From Terriglobia bacterium (GTDB lineage Bacteria > Acidobacteriota > Vicinamibacteria > Vicinamibacterales > CAVVIG01), in NCBI GenBank assembly GCA_020073005.1, contig JAIQFX010000016.1:1-64000 (forward strand): 64,000 nucleotides of DNA, read 5' to 3'. Positions 1 to 7,273 of this stretch are shown here, piece by piece (the first letter of the stretch is position 1; each line of letters begins with the position of its first letter). The translations under genes were made by a program, and so were the position numbers. The notes beneath the pieces were generated by a model. It did no database searches, was not told where the DNA came from, and saw nothing but the letters and a program-made list of their open reading frames with translations.

Positions 1-1
1 G

Positions 2-58
2 CGGAGCTGGCGCACCAAGGTCCAGACCGACTTGCGTACGGAGGACGGCACGAAGTAA
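2..58 (+). CDS. C-terminal tail of an unidentified upstream gene (partial)
   Basis: One frame is open from the window edge to a TAA at 56-58 and encodes about 18 residues ending in DLRTEDGTK. It is too short to assign. Directly repeated TGTCGGTTTT boxes lie 30 bases downstream, so it could be the tail of an insertion-sequence transposase. That link is inference. Confidence 0.3.
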   Translation, partial: RSWRTKVQTDLRTEDGTK

Positions 59-86
59 AACCTCACCAGTCTCGGCCGTCGCTGAA

Positions 87-572
87 ATGTCGGTTTTGCG
101 GTGTCCACGAATTGTCGGTTTTCACCTGTCCGCCGAGGGCGCCGGGCAGAGCCTTCCCACGGGTGGGGTACCGTGCGACGTCACCGTGCCAAACGGCATC
201 GTCGCGGGTTCAGACAAGATCATGGAAGGGAGTTACGGAAACGCGCAGCTGTCGCTTGGGCCGTTTGGCTTATGGCCGAATGGAACCGTGGTGTTCAAGC
301 GACCAGGGCCTGGCTTCTGGCTCCCGGATGGCTCGCTCTCAATGAAGTTCGGATGGACACGTGGCGTTCAAGGCCGTCTTACAGTCGATGGTCGTCGTTT
401 AGACGCGGCGGCGCCAGCGTTACGGGCGGATGTGCCTAATGGTAACGGAGATACTGGCTTTCAGCCTACGGCACTCATTTTTCCCACACCTGGATGCTGG
501 GAAGTCTCGGGGCACGTGGGCGATGCACGACTGACATTCGTAACCAGAGTCGTCAGGATTGAGAATCCCTGA
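87..572 (+). CDS. Hypothetical protein, probably lost its signal peptide to an IS end
   Basis: This is a 161-residue reading frame. From about residue 29 it reads like the mature part of a small secreted protein, with segments such as VTVPNG, GPFGLWPNGT, MKFGWTRGV and FPTPGCWEVSGHVGDA. I recognise this pattern from exported hypothetical proteins, but the function is unknown. The first 28 residues are not a signal peptide. They are encoded by the segment carrying the repeated TGTCGGTTTT boxes. The simplest reading is that an insertion replaced the original 5' end, leaving a cytoplasmic or unexpressed remnant. The true start is uncertain. Confidence 0.5.
   Translation: MSVLRCPRIVGFHLSAEGAGQSLPTGGVPCDVTVPNGIVAGSDKIMEGSYGNAQLSLGPFGLWPNGTVVFKRPGPGFWLPDGSLSMKFGWTRGVQGRLTVDGRRLDAAAPALRADVPNGNGDTGFQPTALIFPTPGCWEVSGHVGDARLTFVTRVVRIENP
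88..122. repeat. Two direct copies of TGTCGGTTTT, possible IS end
   Basis: The decamer TGTCGGTTTT occurs at 88-97 and again at 113-122, 25 bases apart. Multiple short direct repeats just inside an element end are typical of IS21-like and related insertion sequences. No transposase is visible because the window begins at position 1, so the IS assignment is an inference. Confidence 0.35.
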
Positions 573-575
573 GGA

Positions 576-1106
576 TCAGCCCGTGCTATCCCGCACGGCA
601 GCGACGAGCACAAGCGCGTAGCTGATGATGCAAGTCGTGAACAAGCCAACGGCAACGGCAAGCACAGTTCCGGCACAGCCGGACGCCGGAATGGAATCCG
701 TCAGGCTGAGGAGGAAGACGGAGTACAGCAGCGTGACTCCGGTAAGGGCGCTTGAGACCCACAAGAGTCGCACCAGCTTTTTCTTGAACGCGAGTGACTT
801 TCCCAGCTCGCGTCTGAGCGTTGCGAGGTAAGGCTTTCGATTTTCCACCGCCAGAATCGCTGCCTCGCTGCCATCGTAGACTTCTTGGAACTTGCTTTCT
901 CGACGCAGTCGGACCAGTGCCGCCGCTCTTGCGACCGGTCGAGCGGAGTCTGCGATCTGAGTGGCCGTGAACTGCAGCTTAAATACGACGAATGCAGCCA
1001 TCAAAGCGAACGCTCCCGACAGCGTCTGCGCGATGGTGCTGAGGGTGTAGTAGAGCGTATTTGCTGTGCCCGCCCTTATCGCCGCAATGGCACCCTGAAG
1101 CATCAC
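576..1106 (-). CDS. Three-helix membrane protein, partner of the HEPN-like gene
   Basis: This 176-residue protein has one hydrophobic segment near residues 20-45, a charged helical middle (about 50-112, rich in R, K and E), and two more membrane segments near 113-136 and 144-170. I do not recognise a named family. Its ATG overlaps the stop of the upstream TIGR02391 gene by 4 bases (1103-1106), so the two are almost certainly translated together. A small multi-helix membrane protein paired with a putative RNase on a mobile element resembles the layout of abortive-infection modules. The role is inferred only from this pairing. Confidence 0.65.
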   Translation of the reverse strand: MMLQGAIAAIRAGTANTLYYTLSTIAQTLSGAFALMAAFVVFKLQFTATQIADSARPVARAAALVRLRRESKFQEVYDGSEAAILAVENRKPYLATLRRELGKSLAFKKKLVRLLWVSSALTGVTLLYSVFLLSLTDSIPASGCAGTVLAVAVGLFTTCIISYALVLVAAVRDSTG

Positions 1107-1864
1107 GGCCTACGTCGGTCGACGATTCGGAGGAGCTGACTTGCAAGCATGATCACCTCGGCCGCCTCGTGCGGTTCTGTCGGAACGTAGCGATGGCCGG
1201 TAGAGTTCCTGTAGACGCCGAACGCTCCAGCGAAAAGATGCGCCATCGCGTGTTGCTCACCAGCAGGTAGTTCCGTGTCAGCGAGGGGTCCAGCCTCGCG
1301 ACCATTCTCTGCCGGCGCGAATGCGGCTCGCATCAGTTTGTCACCGACCAGGTTTTGCGAGAATCCTCCAGCCGATCTAACCGCAACCTCAATTTCTCGA
1401 AAAGCTTGAAATATTGCCGTGTCGTACTCACCGCGCAGGAACGCCGGCGAAACCTTTGCCGCGATTAATGGATGAAGCTGATCTTTCGGTAGCAGGCGCG
1501 CGTTGCGATAAGCGCCGCCTTCCTCCATCGACAGTCCTTCGCCGTATCTGGAAACAGAGAACCAGGGAGCGGGCTGGCCAGCATCACGAATCAGAACCCC
1601 TTCTCTCTCAAGCCAGCTCCACGCCTCTCCCAATGCTTTGTTCACGGCAGGCTGCCGGTCCCCGTATTCCGGTTGCTGCCTTCCCCGTGGGCTCAGGCCG
1701 TTAAAGAAATTCTGCTGGCTGATCAGGCCATGCTGGTAGACCTCGTTCCCAGGCTGGTCTCTGTAGCTTTTCAGGTGCGTGAGTAAAACAATAGCGAGTT
1801 CGCCGACTTCCAGCGCGAGGAGGTCGCCAGCGTTGGGAACGATAGAGGAGAGCGAGCGGTACAC
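1103..1864 (-). CDS. TIGR02391 (Ymh) family protein with HEPN-type Rx4H motif
   Basis: This is a 253-residue protein starting at GTG. Residues 1-120 look like a winged-helix region (AWSWLEREGVLIRD). From LHPLIAAKVSPAF (about 130) to the C terminus it matches the TIGR02391 family, which is common on plasmids and islands. Residues R219-N220 and H224 (YRNSTGH) form an Rx4H motif with a polar residue after the Arg, as in catalytically active HEPN RNases. A TATCAT box six bases before the GTG suggests a leaderless transcript. RNA cleavage is inferred from the motif. The family call is firm, the function is not established. Confidence 0.75.
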   Translation of the reverse strand: MYRSLSSIVPNAGDLLALEVGELAIVLLTHLKSYRDQPGNEVYQHGLISQQNFFNGLSPRGRQQPEYGDRQPAVNKALGEAWSWLEREGVLIRDAGQPAPWFSVSRYGEGLSMEEGGAYRNARLLPKDQLHPLIAAKVSPAFLRGEYDTAIFQAFREIEVAVRSAGGFSQNLVGDKLMRAAFAPAENGREAGPLADTELPAGEQHAMAHLFAGAFGVYRNSTGHRYVPTEPHEAAEVIMLASQLLRIVDRRRP

Positions 1865-2011
1865 AAATTCATGATAAGGGCAGCTCGGTTTCAGCGCAAA
1901 ACGGTGCGGGTTCGTGGTCCATGGTCAGACCCGTCCGCTGTGTTCACCTGACTGCAGACGGAATCGGTTTAGTTTGCCCAGTTGCTGCCCAGGGTGCTCA
2001 AGGCACGATCG

Positions 2012-2494
2012 TTATTGGCGATCCTTACGTTCACCGTTTCGTCGGGTATCCCATTTCATCAGGGTGTCGAACTGCCGGCGCTCGGTGGGCGTCATCGTCA
2101 GAGCCCGATGCTCGATGAACTCAGCGAAGTCCATCCGAGAGCGGAGCGCCGCCAGCTCATTTTGATAGGGTTGAGTCCACCAGGCGTAGCCAGCGCCCGC
2201 CGCTGCGGCCGACGCTAGGGCGAAGACGAGGGCCAACGCCCAGCGGCGCCACACACCCGGCCAGAACCGACGCATCTCCAGCTCCCGCCACCTGCGCGCT
2301 TCGTCCATCGTGCGCTGCGCCTGGTCGAGCCAGCTCTGCTCCCGCTGGAGAACCGCGTGCAGCTCATCGTTGCGCACCAGCGCATCTGCCTGTCCGCACA
2401 GTTGGTGGAGGAGTAGAGAGACTTCCGTCAGACGGGCATAGACGCCGTCAGCGGCCTCTCGTTGCGCGCGAAACGTGTCGAGGGCATTCGACAT
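2012..2494 (-). CDS. MobB-like mobilization protein with one membrane helix
   Basis: This 160-residue protein has a helical, coiled-coil-like N-terminal half (about 1-85), one membrane helix near residues 92-110 preceded by Trp and Arg residues (GVWRRWALAL), and a short charged C terminus. It starts two bases after the relaxase stop, and its GGGAGG ribosome-binding site lies inside the end of the relaxase gene. In IncQ plasmid R1162 a membrane-associated MobB, encoded with MobA, supports relaxase activity and transfer. A similar role is inferred from position and topology; I see no clear sequence similarity to MobB. Confidence 0.6.
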   Translation of the reverse strand: MSNALDTFRAQREAADGVYARLTEVSLLLHQLCGQADALVRNDELHAVLQREQSWLDQAQRTMDEARRWRELEMRRFWPGVWRRWALALVFALASAAAAGAGYAWWTQPYQNELAALRSRMDFAEFIEHRALTMTPTERRQFDTLMKWDTRRNGERKDRQ

Positions 2495-2496
2495 GG

Positions 2497-3441
2497 CTAC
2501 CTCCCTGGATATGAGTCCTCGTCCCGGCCAGGCCCGTCGCGATCCCGGTCGCGTCGAGGTTCTAGTTCTTCGTCGTCATGTCCCATAGCGCCCCTAGCGC
2601 CGCTTCGGCCGCTGTCCTCCAGCCGCTCGAGGTCGCGGTCGATGGCTTGGATCAGGTCCTGACGGTCGACTCGGGCCACCGCCTCTTCGAGCCGGTCGTG
2701 GTCAATTCCTCTGGCGACCATATGAGCCGCCGCGGGTCCATAGTGGCGGCCGGGATCGCGGTCGACTCCCTGCCGTTCGTAACTGCGATGGTCGACGCGT
2801 TCTTCGCGCCCGTGCGCCTTGAGCATTTGGTTCGTCAAGTCCGCCCAGCGCTCGCGCGCGTGCTCCATCCAATCGCGGCCGTGAAACGTGCGGCTCTTCG
2901 CCGCACCGCCCCGTTCCGGATGTGCAGAACTCGCCCGGCGAAACCACTGCGTGCGTTCGCGATCGATGCCGTCGTTCTGCCTCTCGGAGATCATCAGGTG
3001 CGCGTGCGGGTTGTGTTCAGAGCCGGTTGAATCCAGACCCTCGTGAATCGCCAGCGTGTAAGGCAGTTGTTCTTGGTCGGTGAGCTCGTGGGCAAACGAT
3101 CGCGCCAGCTCGATCTGATCGTCAGCGTTCAGATCTCGCGGCAGGGCGAAATCTGCGCTGACATAGAGGCGTCCGTTCGCGCGTTCATAGAGGTCGGCGC
3201 TATCCCAATAGAGGCGCGGCTCGTCTTCAGCCCAGGAAGGCATGTGATCCGACTCCACGTAGATCGCAGCGTCGCGCTCGGGATCGTCGTACTCATCGCT
3301 GCGCGTGATGTAGTCGTGCGCGGCGCTCGCGCACGATCCGCTCGCCCGCGAGCCCGACCGAAACGATAGGTGGTAGCAACCGCCACTGCTGCGCGCGTGG
3401 CCGCCGCCAGGCACGTCGTGATTTCGTTCGAAGCGCTCCAT
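2497..3441 (-). CDS. mobA: MobA/MobL-type relaxase (MOBQ)
   Basis: This DNA relaxase of 314 residues should nick oriT and attach covalently to the cut strand. Landmarks match IncQ MobA: an N-terminal YHLSFRSGSR; Tyr44 in AHDYITR, at the position of catalytic Tyr25 of R1162 MobA; ESDHMPSW and LYW downstream; and the metal-binding HNPHAHLM with H143, H146 and H148. It is little more than the relaxase domain, lacking the primase half of IncQ MobA. I chose the ATG at 3441 because the longer frame upstream only reads through the oriT palindrome. A MobB-like gene follows and a TraD-like gene diverges. Confidence 0.88.
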   Translation of the reverse strand: MERFERNHDVPGGGHARSSGGCYHLSFRSGSRASGSCASAAHDYITRSDEYDDPERDAAIYVESDHMPSWAEDEPRLYWDSADLYERANGRLYVSADFALPRDLNADDQIELARSFAHELTDQEQLPYTLAIHEGLDSTGSEHNPHAHLMISERQNDGIDRERTQWFRRASSAHPERGGAAKSRTFHGRDWMEHARERWADLTNQMLKAHGREERVDHRSYERQGVDRDPGRHYGPAAAHMVARGIDHDRLEEAVARVDRQDLIQAIDRDLERLEDSGRSGARGAMGHDDEELEPRRDRDRDGPGRDEDSYPGR

Positions 3442-3455
3442 CGTGGGAACCTCAG

Positions 3456-3512
3456 GTCGGCCAAAGGCGCACGCGCGTTTCGAAGAAACGCCAAAGTGCG
3501 CCTTTGGCCGAC
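3456..3512. other. oriT: Candidate IncQ-type origin of transfer (oriT)
   Basis: A perfect 17-base inverted repeat (3456-3472 and 3496-3512) encloses a second inverted repeat, GCGTTTC (3475-3481) and GAAACGC (3485-3491). The inner hairpin is followed four bases later by AAGTGCGCC. This is the arrangement of IncQ oriT sequences, where a short hairpin precedes AAGTGCG and the nick falls after the G. The predicted nick is between 3500 and 3501 on the strand shown. The site lies between the divergent relaxase and TraD-like genes, as expected. The outer repeat also places a GTGCGCC copy on the other strand. Confidence 0.75.
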
Positions 3513-3634
3513 TTCCGTCGTCCTGCAGGCTCCGTGCCCGCGCGCGGCGGCTTGTCCATTTCGCACGTGTTCGATGCGGCATGCTCGGTTCTGGCACTCC
3601 GGCTGCAACTGCGCCGGCATCTGGGAGGTGTCAC

Positions 3635-4024
3635 ATGCCGCAGTCCGAAAGAATTCAAGCTCGTCTTCAGTCGCTCGACGAACGGCTCGCCCGGTTACGT
3701 ATGAAGAAGGAGCGGCTCATCGCGCGGGTCAGTCACGCGGAACGCAAGCGGGATACCCGACGGAAGATTGTGATTGGCGGGGCCGTGCTCGCAGCCATCG
3801 AGCATGAGGGAGTGCCGATCTTGCGATCGAACACCGAGCTCCTCCGATGGCTCGACGCGCAGCTCACGCGCCCACACGATCGCGATGTGTTCGAGTTGGC
3901 GCCCGAGGGCATGCCAGCGGCCAGATCCGGTTCGGCCCCTAGCAGCCAATCGGCCCGCAGCGGAGCGGCGGTCAAGGATGCCGACCATCGGGAGGCACCG
4001 CGAAGCGGCGCGCAGCGTCCTTGA
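3635..4024 (+). CDS. TraD-like small mobilization protein
   Basis: This 129-residue protein has a charged coiled-coil N terminus (about 1-40, LDERLARLRMKKERLIARV) followed by RKRDTRRKIVIGGAVLAAI, which resembles the KRRTRRLIELGGL-type motif of the small TraD/MobC-like accessory proteins found beside MobA/MobL relaxases. The C terminus is low complexity. The ATG at 3635 is chosen because GGGAGGTG lies just upstream (3623-3630). It is divergent from the relaxase across oriT and probably acts in the relaxosome. Assignment rests on the motif and the context. Confidence 0.65.
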   Translation: MPQSERIQARLQSLDERLARLRMKKERLIARVSHAERKRDTRRKIVIGGAVLAAIEHEGVPILRSNTELLRWLDAQLTRPHDRDVFELAPEGMPAARSGSAPSSQSARSGAAVKDADHREAPRSGAQRP

Positions 4025-4558
4025 CGGCCGCGTGAGCGGAGGGCATCAATGTGTCGGGCCGAAGGTCCCGCGATGATCCGCACCCGTGCAAAATGCACGA
4101 CCCATTGCAAAATGCACGCATCGGTCACCGGATAACGGACGCGGCCGACCATGACGAACCGTAACGTTTTTGCGCGGTCGCGTCAGGAACGTGATTACGC
4201 GGATTCGCCAGAATCACCTGAAACCTCCTGAAGCGCCTGAATGGGACAACGCGTCCGAAACGCCTGCATCAACCGTGTCGGGTTCCGCGACAGAGGCGTG
4301 AAACCGAAGGCCACACGTCGCCATCGATGCATCACTGCAGACCACTCCAGCACCCGCCACACCGGTTGAACGCAGTCCACGCCAGTTCACCACACGGCAC
4401 GCCACACCACCACACGCCATCTCACGCCACCTCGTTGCATCGACGCCTATCACTGGCAATTGCGCCGTCAGTTCATCGTCGTCAATGCAGCACGCGTCTT
4501 GCTGATGTTCAGGCATCGGCGAACCGCGATTTGTTGAATGCGGTTCAAGGTAGTGAGT
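4025..4558. other. Gene-free stretch between mobilization and integration modules
   Basis: No convincing coding sequence is visible here. The stretch holds the paired GTGCAAAATGCAC-type palindromes (4086-4117) and a C/A-rich segment near 4330-4450 with repeated CACGCCAC-like words. The last hundred bases should contain the promoter of the excisionase-integrase operon, but I cannot point to clear hexamers. It could also hold regulatory or attachment-related sites. Confidence 0.4.
4086..4117. repeat. Two tandem palindromic boxes (GTGCAAAATGCAC)
   Basis: GTGCAAAATGCAC at 4086-4098 is a perfect 13-base palindrome. TTGCAAAATGCAC at 4105-4117 is a near-identical copy starting 19 bases later, about two helical turns. 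Such phased palindromes are typical of operators or replication iterons on plasmids and integrative elements. No Rep gene is visible, so an operator for mobilization or integration genes is the more cautious reading. Confidence 0.5.
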
Positions 4559-4780
4559 ATGAAGATCAGCCCAGCAGTTTCGGCAACTCGCGGTCCTCTC
4601 CTCTCCGTCGACGAAGCGGCGGAGTACCTCGGCGTTCGGCCGGGCACGCTACGCAACTGGCTCAGTACGCGGCGGCTCACGTATGTTAAAGTTGGGCGAC
4701 TCACTCGCCTGTCGTCCGACACGCTGAATCGATTCATCGCGGAAAACACCGTCGCCTCGATCCAAGAAGTCGAGCCATGA
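4559..4780 (+). CDS. Excisionase-like helix-turn-helix protein
   Basis: This 73-residue protein is a single MerR/excisionase-type helix-turn-helix domain: LLSVDEAAEYLGVRPGTLRN, a wing YVKVGRLTRLSSDTLNRFI. Such proteins act as recombination directionality factors or as repressors of the integrase operon. I prefer the ATG at 4559 because AAGG lies upstream at suitable spacing; an ATG at 4538 would add seven residues. Its stop overlaps the integrase start by four bases, so the two genes are coupled. Confidence 0.75.
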   Translation: MKISPAVSATRGPLLSVDEAAEYLGVRPGTLRNWLSTRRLTYVKVGRLTRLSSDTLNRFIAENTVASIQEVEP

Positions 4781-5940
4781 AGCTGTACAAACGCTGCGAT
4801 TGCGACGCAGACGCACGCTGCGATCACCACTACTGGTACCGCTTCACGCTGCACCGCCGGGAACATCGCGGCTCGACCCACACCGCGAATCGCGATCTCG
4901 CCAATCGGATCGCCATCAAGCGTCAGGGCCAGACGCTCGAGACGCACGAGAAGCTGCGCAAGCTCAAGACCGTCAAGCTCTCGGAACACGCAACCGCGTA
5001 CGCCGAATGGGCCGAGAAGACGAACCGCAGCTCGTTGCTGAAAGATCGTCGCGTCCTGAAAGGCTTCCAGGCGACGGTCGGCGATCGGCCGCTGGACGAG
5101 ATCACGGCGTTCCACGTCGAGCGCTGGAAGACGCTCCGCGCCAAAGAGGTCAGCCAGTCCAGCGTCAACCGCGAGCTCAACGTGATTCGCGGCTGCTTCT
5201 CACGCGCGGTCGAATGGGGTCGGCTCCTCATCTCGCCGATGAAGGCCGTCAAGCCCTACCGCGTCGACAACGTGCGCATGCGCGTGCTGTCGCCCGAAGA
5301 GATCCAGCATGTGCTCGAATCCTGTCGGCCGGCGCTGCAATTGATCGCCAGGACGACCCTGGAAAGCCTCCCGCGCCTCTCTGAGGTGCTCAATCTTCGG
5401 GTGGAGGACCTCGGGCCGGACTACGCAACGATCATCCAGACCAAGAGCGGCAAGAGTCGGCGGGTGCCGCTGACGTCAGAGCTGAAGGCCGAGCTCCTCA
5501 AGCAGGCGCACAAGAGCGGCTACATCTTCGGCCAGGGCAAGGACGGCAAGCCGCCGCAGCAGGCGGCGGTCAGTGTGGCGTTCGGACGTCTGATGCGCGA
5601 CATAGGCCTGGAAGGCGTCACGCATCACGTGTTGCGGCACACGGGCGCCTCGGCGATGGTGGCGGCGGGGATCTCCTTGCGCGTAGTGCAGGATATCGGC
5701 GGCTGGTCCACGTTGCGCATGCTCGAACGCTATGCGCATCCGAGCGGCGCGGAGATGTCGCGCGCGGTACGCGTGCTCACCGCGTACACGACCGGCACAA
5801 ATATCGGCACAGCGACGAAAAACGAGAACGGCGATCCGAAGACCGCCGACGCCGCAAGTGTTGTGAAGAGTGGAGTTACGAAGTGGCGTCCCCAACGGGA
5901 TTCGAACCCGTGTTTTAGCCTTGAAAGGGCCACGTCCTAG
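4777..5940 (+). CDS. int: Tyrosine recombinase (phage-type integrase)
   Basis: This 387-residue site-specific recombinase has an N-terminal arm region with CDCDADARCDHH, a SAM-like core-binding domain (about 70-165) and a catalytic domain (about 170-325). The catalytic set is visible: R200 in LPRLSEVL, H284 and R287 in HHVLRH, W310 in IGGW and Tyr319 in LERYAHP. The final 19 codons are read from the antisense strand of the tRNA-Glu gene, so the gene ends inside its own attachment site. It follows the excisionase gene with a four-base overlap and should drive integration at tRNA-Glu. Confidence 0.92.
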   Translation: MKLYKRCDCDADARCDHHYWYRFTLHRREHRGSTHTANRDLANRIAIKRQGQTLETHEKLRKLKTVKLSEHATAYAEWAEKTNRSSLLKDRRVLKGFQATVGDRPLDEITAFHVERWKTLRAKEVSQSSVNRELNVIRGCFSRAVEWGRLLISPMKAVKPYRVDNVRMRVLSPEEIQHVLESCRPALQLIARTTLESLPRLSEVLNLRVEDLGPDYATIIQTKSGKSRRVPLTSELKAELLKQAHKSGYIFGQGKDGKPPQQAAVSVAFGRLMRDIGLEGVTHHVLRHTGASAMVAAGISLRVVQDIGGWSTLRMLERYAHPSGAEMSRAVRVLTAYTTGTNIGTATKNENGDPKTADAASVVKSGVTKWRPQRDSNPCFSLERATS

Positions 5941-5959
5941 GCCTCTGGACGATGGGGAC
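5884..5959 (-). tRNA. tRNA-Glu (UUC anticodon), integration site
   Basis: A full cloverleaf can be folded: acceptor GTCCCCA with TGGGGAC, D arm from GTCC to GGAC, anticodon stem TGGCC/GGCTA with loop CTTTCAA (anticodon TTC at 5925-5923), T arm GGGTTCGAATCCC, and an encoded CCA at 5886-5884. The integrase gene runs into its 3' half, so the mobile element sits on the 3' side of the tRNA, the usual pattern for tyrosine recombinases. The matching second copy of the tRNA 3' end should lie left of the window; I see none inside it. Confidence 0.95.
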
Positions 5960-5983
5960 GTGCGGTAGGAACTTGAAATCGTA

Positions 5984-7231
5984 TCACACCGGCGCGGGTA
6001 GATCGCGCGTCCGCAGCAGCGCGTAGCCGGACCACGTCAACACGGTAATCACATTCGCCCAGATCGGATCCGCGAACAGCAGCGACGGCGCCACGTGCGT
6101 GTGCAGCACTCGATCGAACGGCGTCGCGACCGACGGCATCCCGCCGAACACGAACAGCACGACAAACGCGCCGCCGAACGCCGTCGCGCGCCGCCGATCG
6201 CCGTCCTCGCCGAGCGTCGCGATGATCGCCGTCCACACTGGCAGCATGAAGACGAACGTGTGCGGATGCGTGTGGAACGTCGCGAGCGGCATCAGCGCGA
6301 AAAACAATCCGTACGCCAGCGCGAGCCGCGTCGTCTCGAGCAGCGCATGCCGGCCCTGCAGTACGAGGAACGCGACGAACGCGCACCAAAGATAGACGAT
6401 CGCGGTCACGACATTCGTGATGGTCTGCACGGTCGCGAGCCGCGGATCGGTGTCCGTCATGCCCATCGCGCGTGCGACGGCGGTGTTCAACCCGACAATC
6501 TGATAGTTCGACGGAATCGGGATGATGTGCGTCGCCTGCCGCAGCGATCCGCCCGCGGTGCTCTGGCTCGGAATCAGAAGACCGAGCATCGTCTCGGCCG
6601 GCGACATGCGCTGACCGACGCCGACGGCCGCGGCGATGACAACGATCGCGACGAAGGTGACGGCGATGGCCCTGCGCGACGCGCGCAGCAGCAGCACCGG
6701 CGCGAAGATGACCGGAATGACTTTCGTCAGCGTCGCGAGCGCGGCGGACAGCCACGCTGCCGTCTCTCTGGCCCGCGAGGCCGCGTACCACGCGATCGTC
6801 AGGAAGAGCAGCTCCAGGATTTCCGGATTCGCCGCGACCGAGAACGCGTAGAACAGCCAGCGGTAGCAGCACCACGCGGTGAACGCGACGAACGCCGTCG
6901 TCCGGGTCGCGCGCACGGCGCGCAACGAAAACACGAACGCGAGCACGACGGCCGGAATGTCCGCCAGCGCGAAGAAATACACGGTGAACACGCGCGGCCA
7001 GGCGTTCACGAGCCAGCGCTCGATGACGAACAGCGGGCCGTACATGATGCCGCGGCCGTCCCACCAGTCGGCCTCCCACATCGCGCCGTGGAAATCTCCG
7101 CGGAACCCGCGCGGCCATTCGTAGACGAAGCCCTCGAGAATGGTCAGCCGCAGACCCCACGCCGCGAGGAGCGCGAGGACGAGGAAGAGGCCCAGACGCG
7201 GAAGCGGGCGGGACGCGGACGCTGAACGCAC
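5984..7231 (-). CDS. Glycosyltransferase 87-like (DUF2029) integral membrane protein
   Basis: This protein of about 415 residues has some ten predicted membrane helices. The first long loop carries GFRGDFHGAMWEADWW, with the acidic residue expected for GT-C enzymes that use polyprenyl-phosphate sugars. Such proteins usually add mannose or similar sugars to lipid or cell-envelope glycans on the outer face of the membrane. I place the start at the GTG at 7231, because upstream codons in the same frame are the antisense of a hydrolase remnant. Acceptor and donor cannot be told from sequence. Confidence 0.65.
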   Translation of the reverse strand: MRSASASRPLPRLGLFLVLALLAAWGLRLTILEGFVYEWPRGFRGDFHGAMWEADWWDGRGIMYGPLFVIERWLVNAWPRVFTVYFFALADIPAVVLAFVFSLRAVRATRTTAFVAFTAWCCYRWLFYAFSVAANPEILELLFLTIAWYAASRARETAAWLSAALATLTKVIPVIFAPVLLLRASRRAIAVTFVAIVVIAAAVGVGQRMSPAETMLGLLIPSQSTAGGSLRQATHIIPIPSNYQIVGLNTAVARAMGMTDTDPRLATVQTITNVVTAIVYLWCAFVAFLVLQGRHALLETTRLALAYGLFFALMPLATFHTHPHTFVFMLPVWTAIIATLGEDGDRRRATAFGGAFVVLFVFGGMPSVATPFDRVLHTHVAPSLLFADPIWANVITVLTWSGYALLRTRDLPAPV

Positions 7232-7273
7232 GACGCTCAAAGTATCACGAGGCGCGTGAGATACTCTCGTTCG

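Noticed and set aside
1865-2011. Possible small gene between the HEPN-like and MobB-like genes.
   Set aside because: No frame with a plausible start, ribosome-binding site or coding pattern; it holds the promoter of the HEPN-like gene.
3442-3597. N-terminal extension of the relaxase to 3597.
   Set aside because: The added residues are translated from the oriT palindrome, and MobA-like proteins start near the YHLSF motif; the ATG at 3441 is better.
5941-5983. Second tRNA or attachment repeat right of tRNA-Glu.
   Set aside because: No repeat of the tRNA sequence and no second cloverleaf can be seen there.
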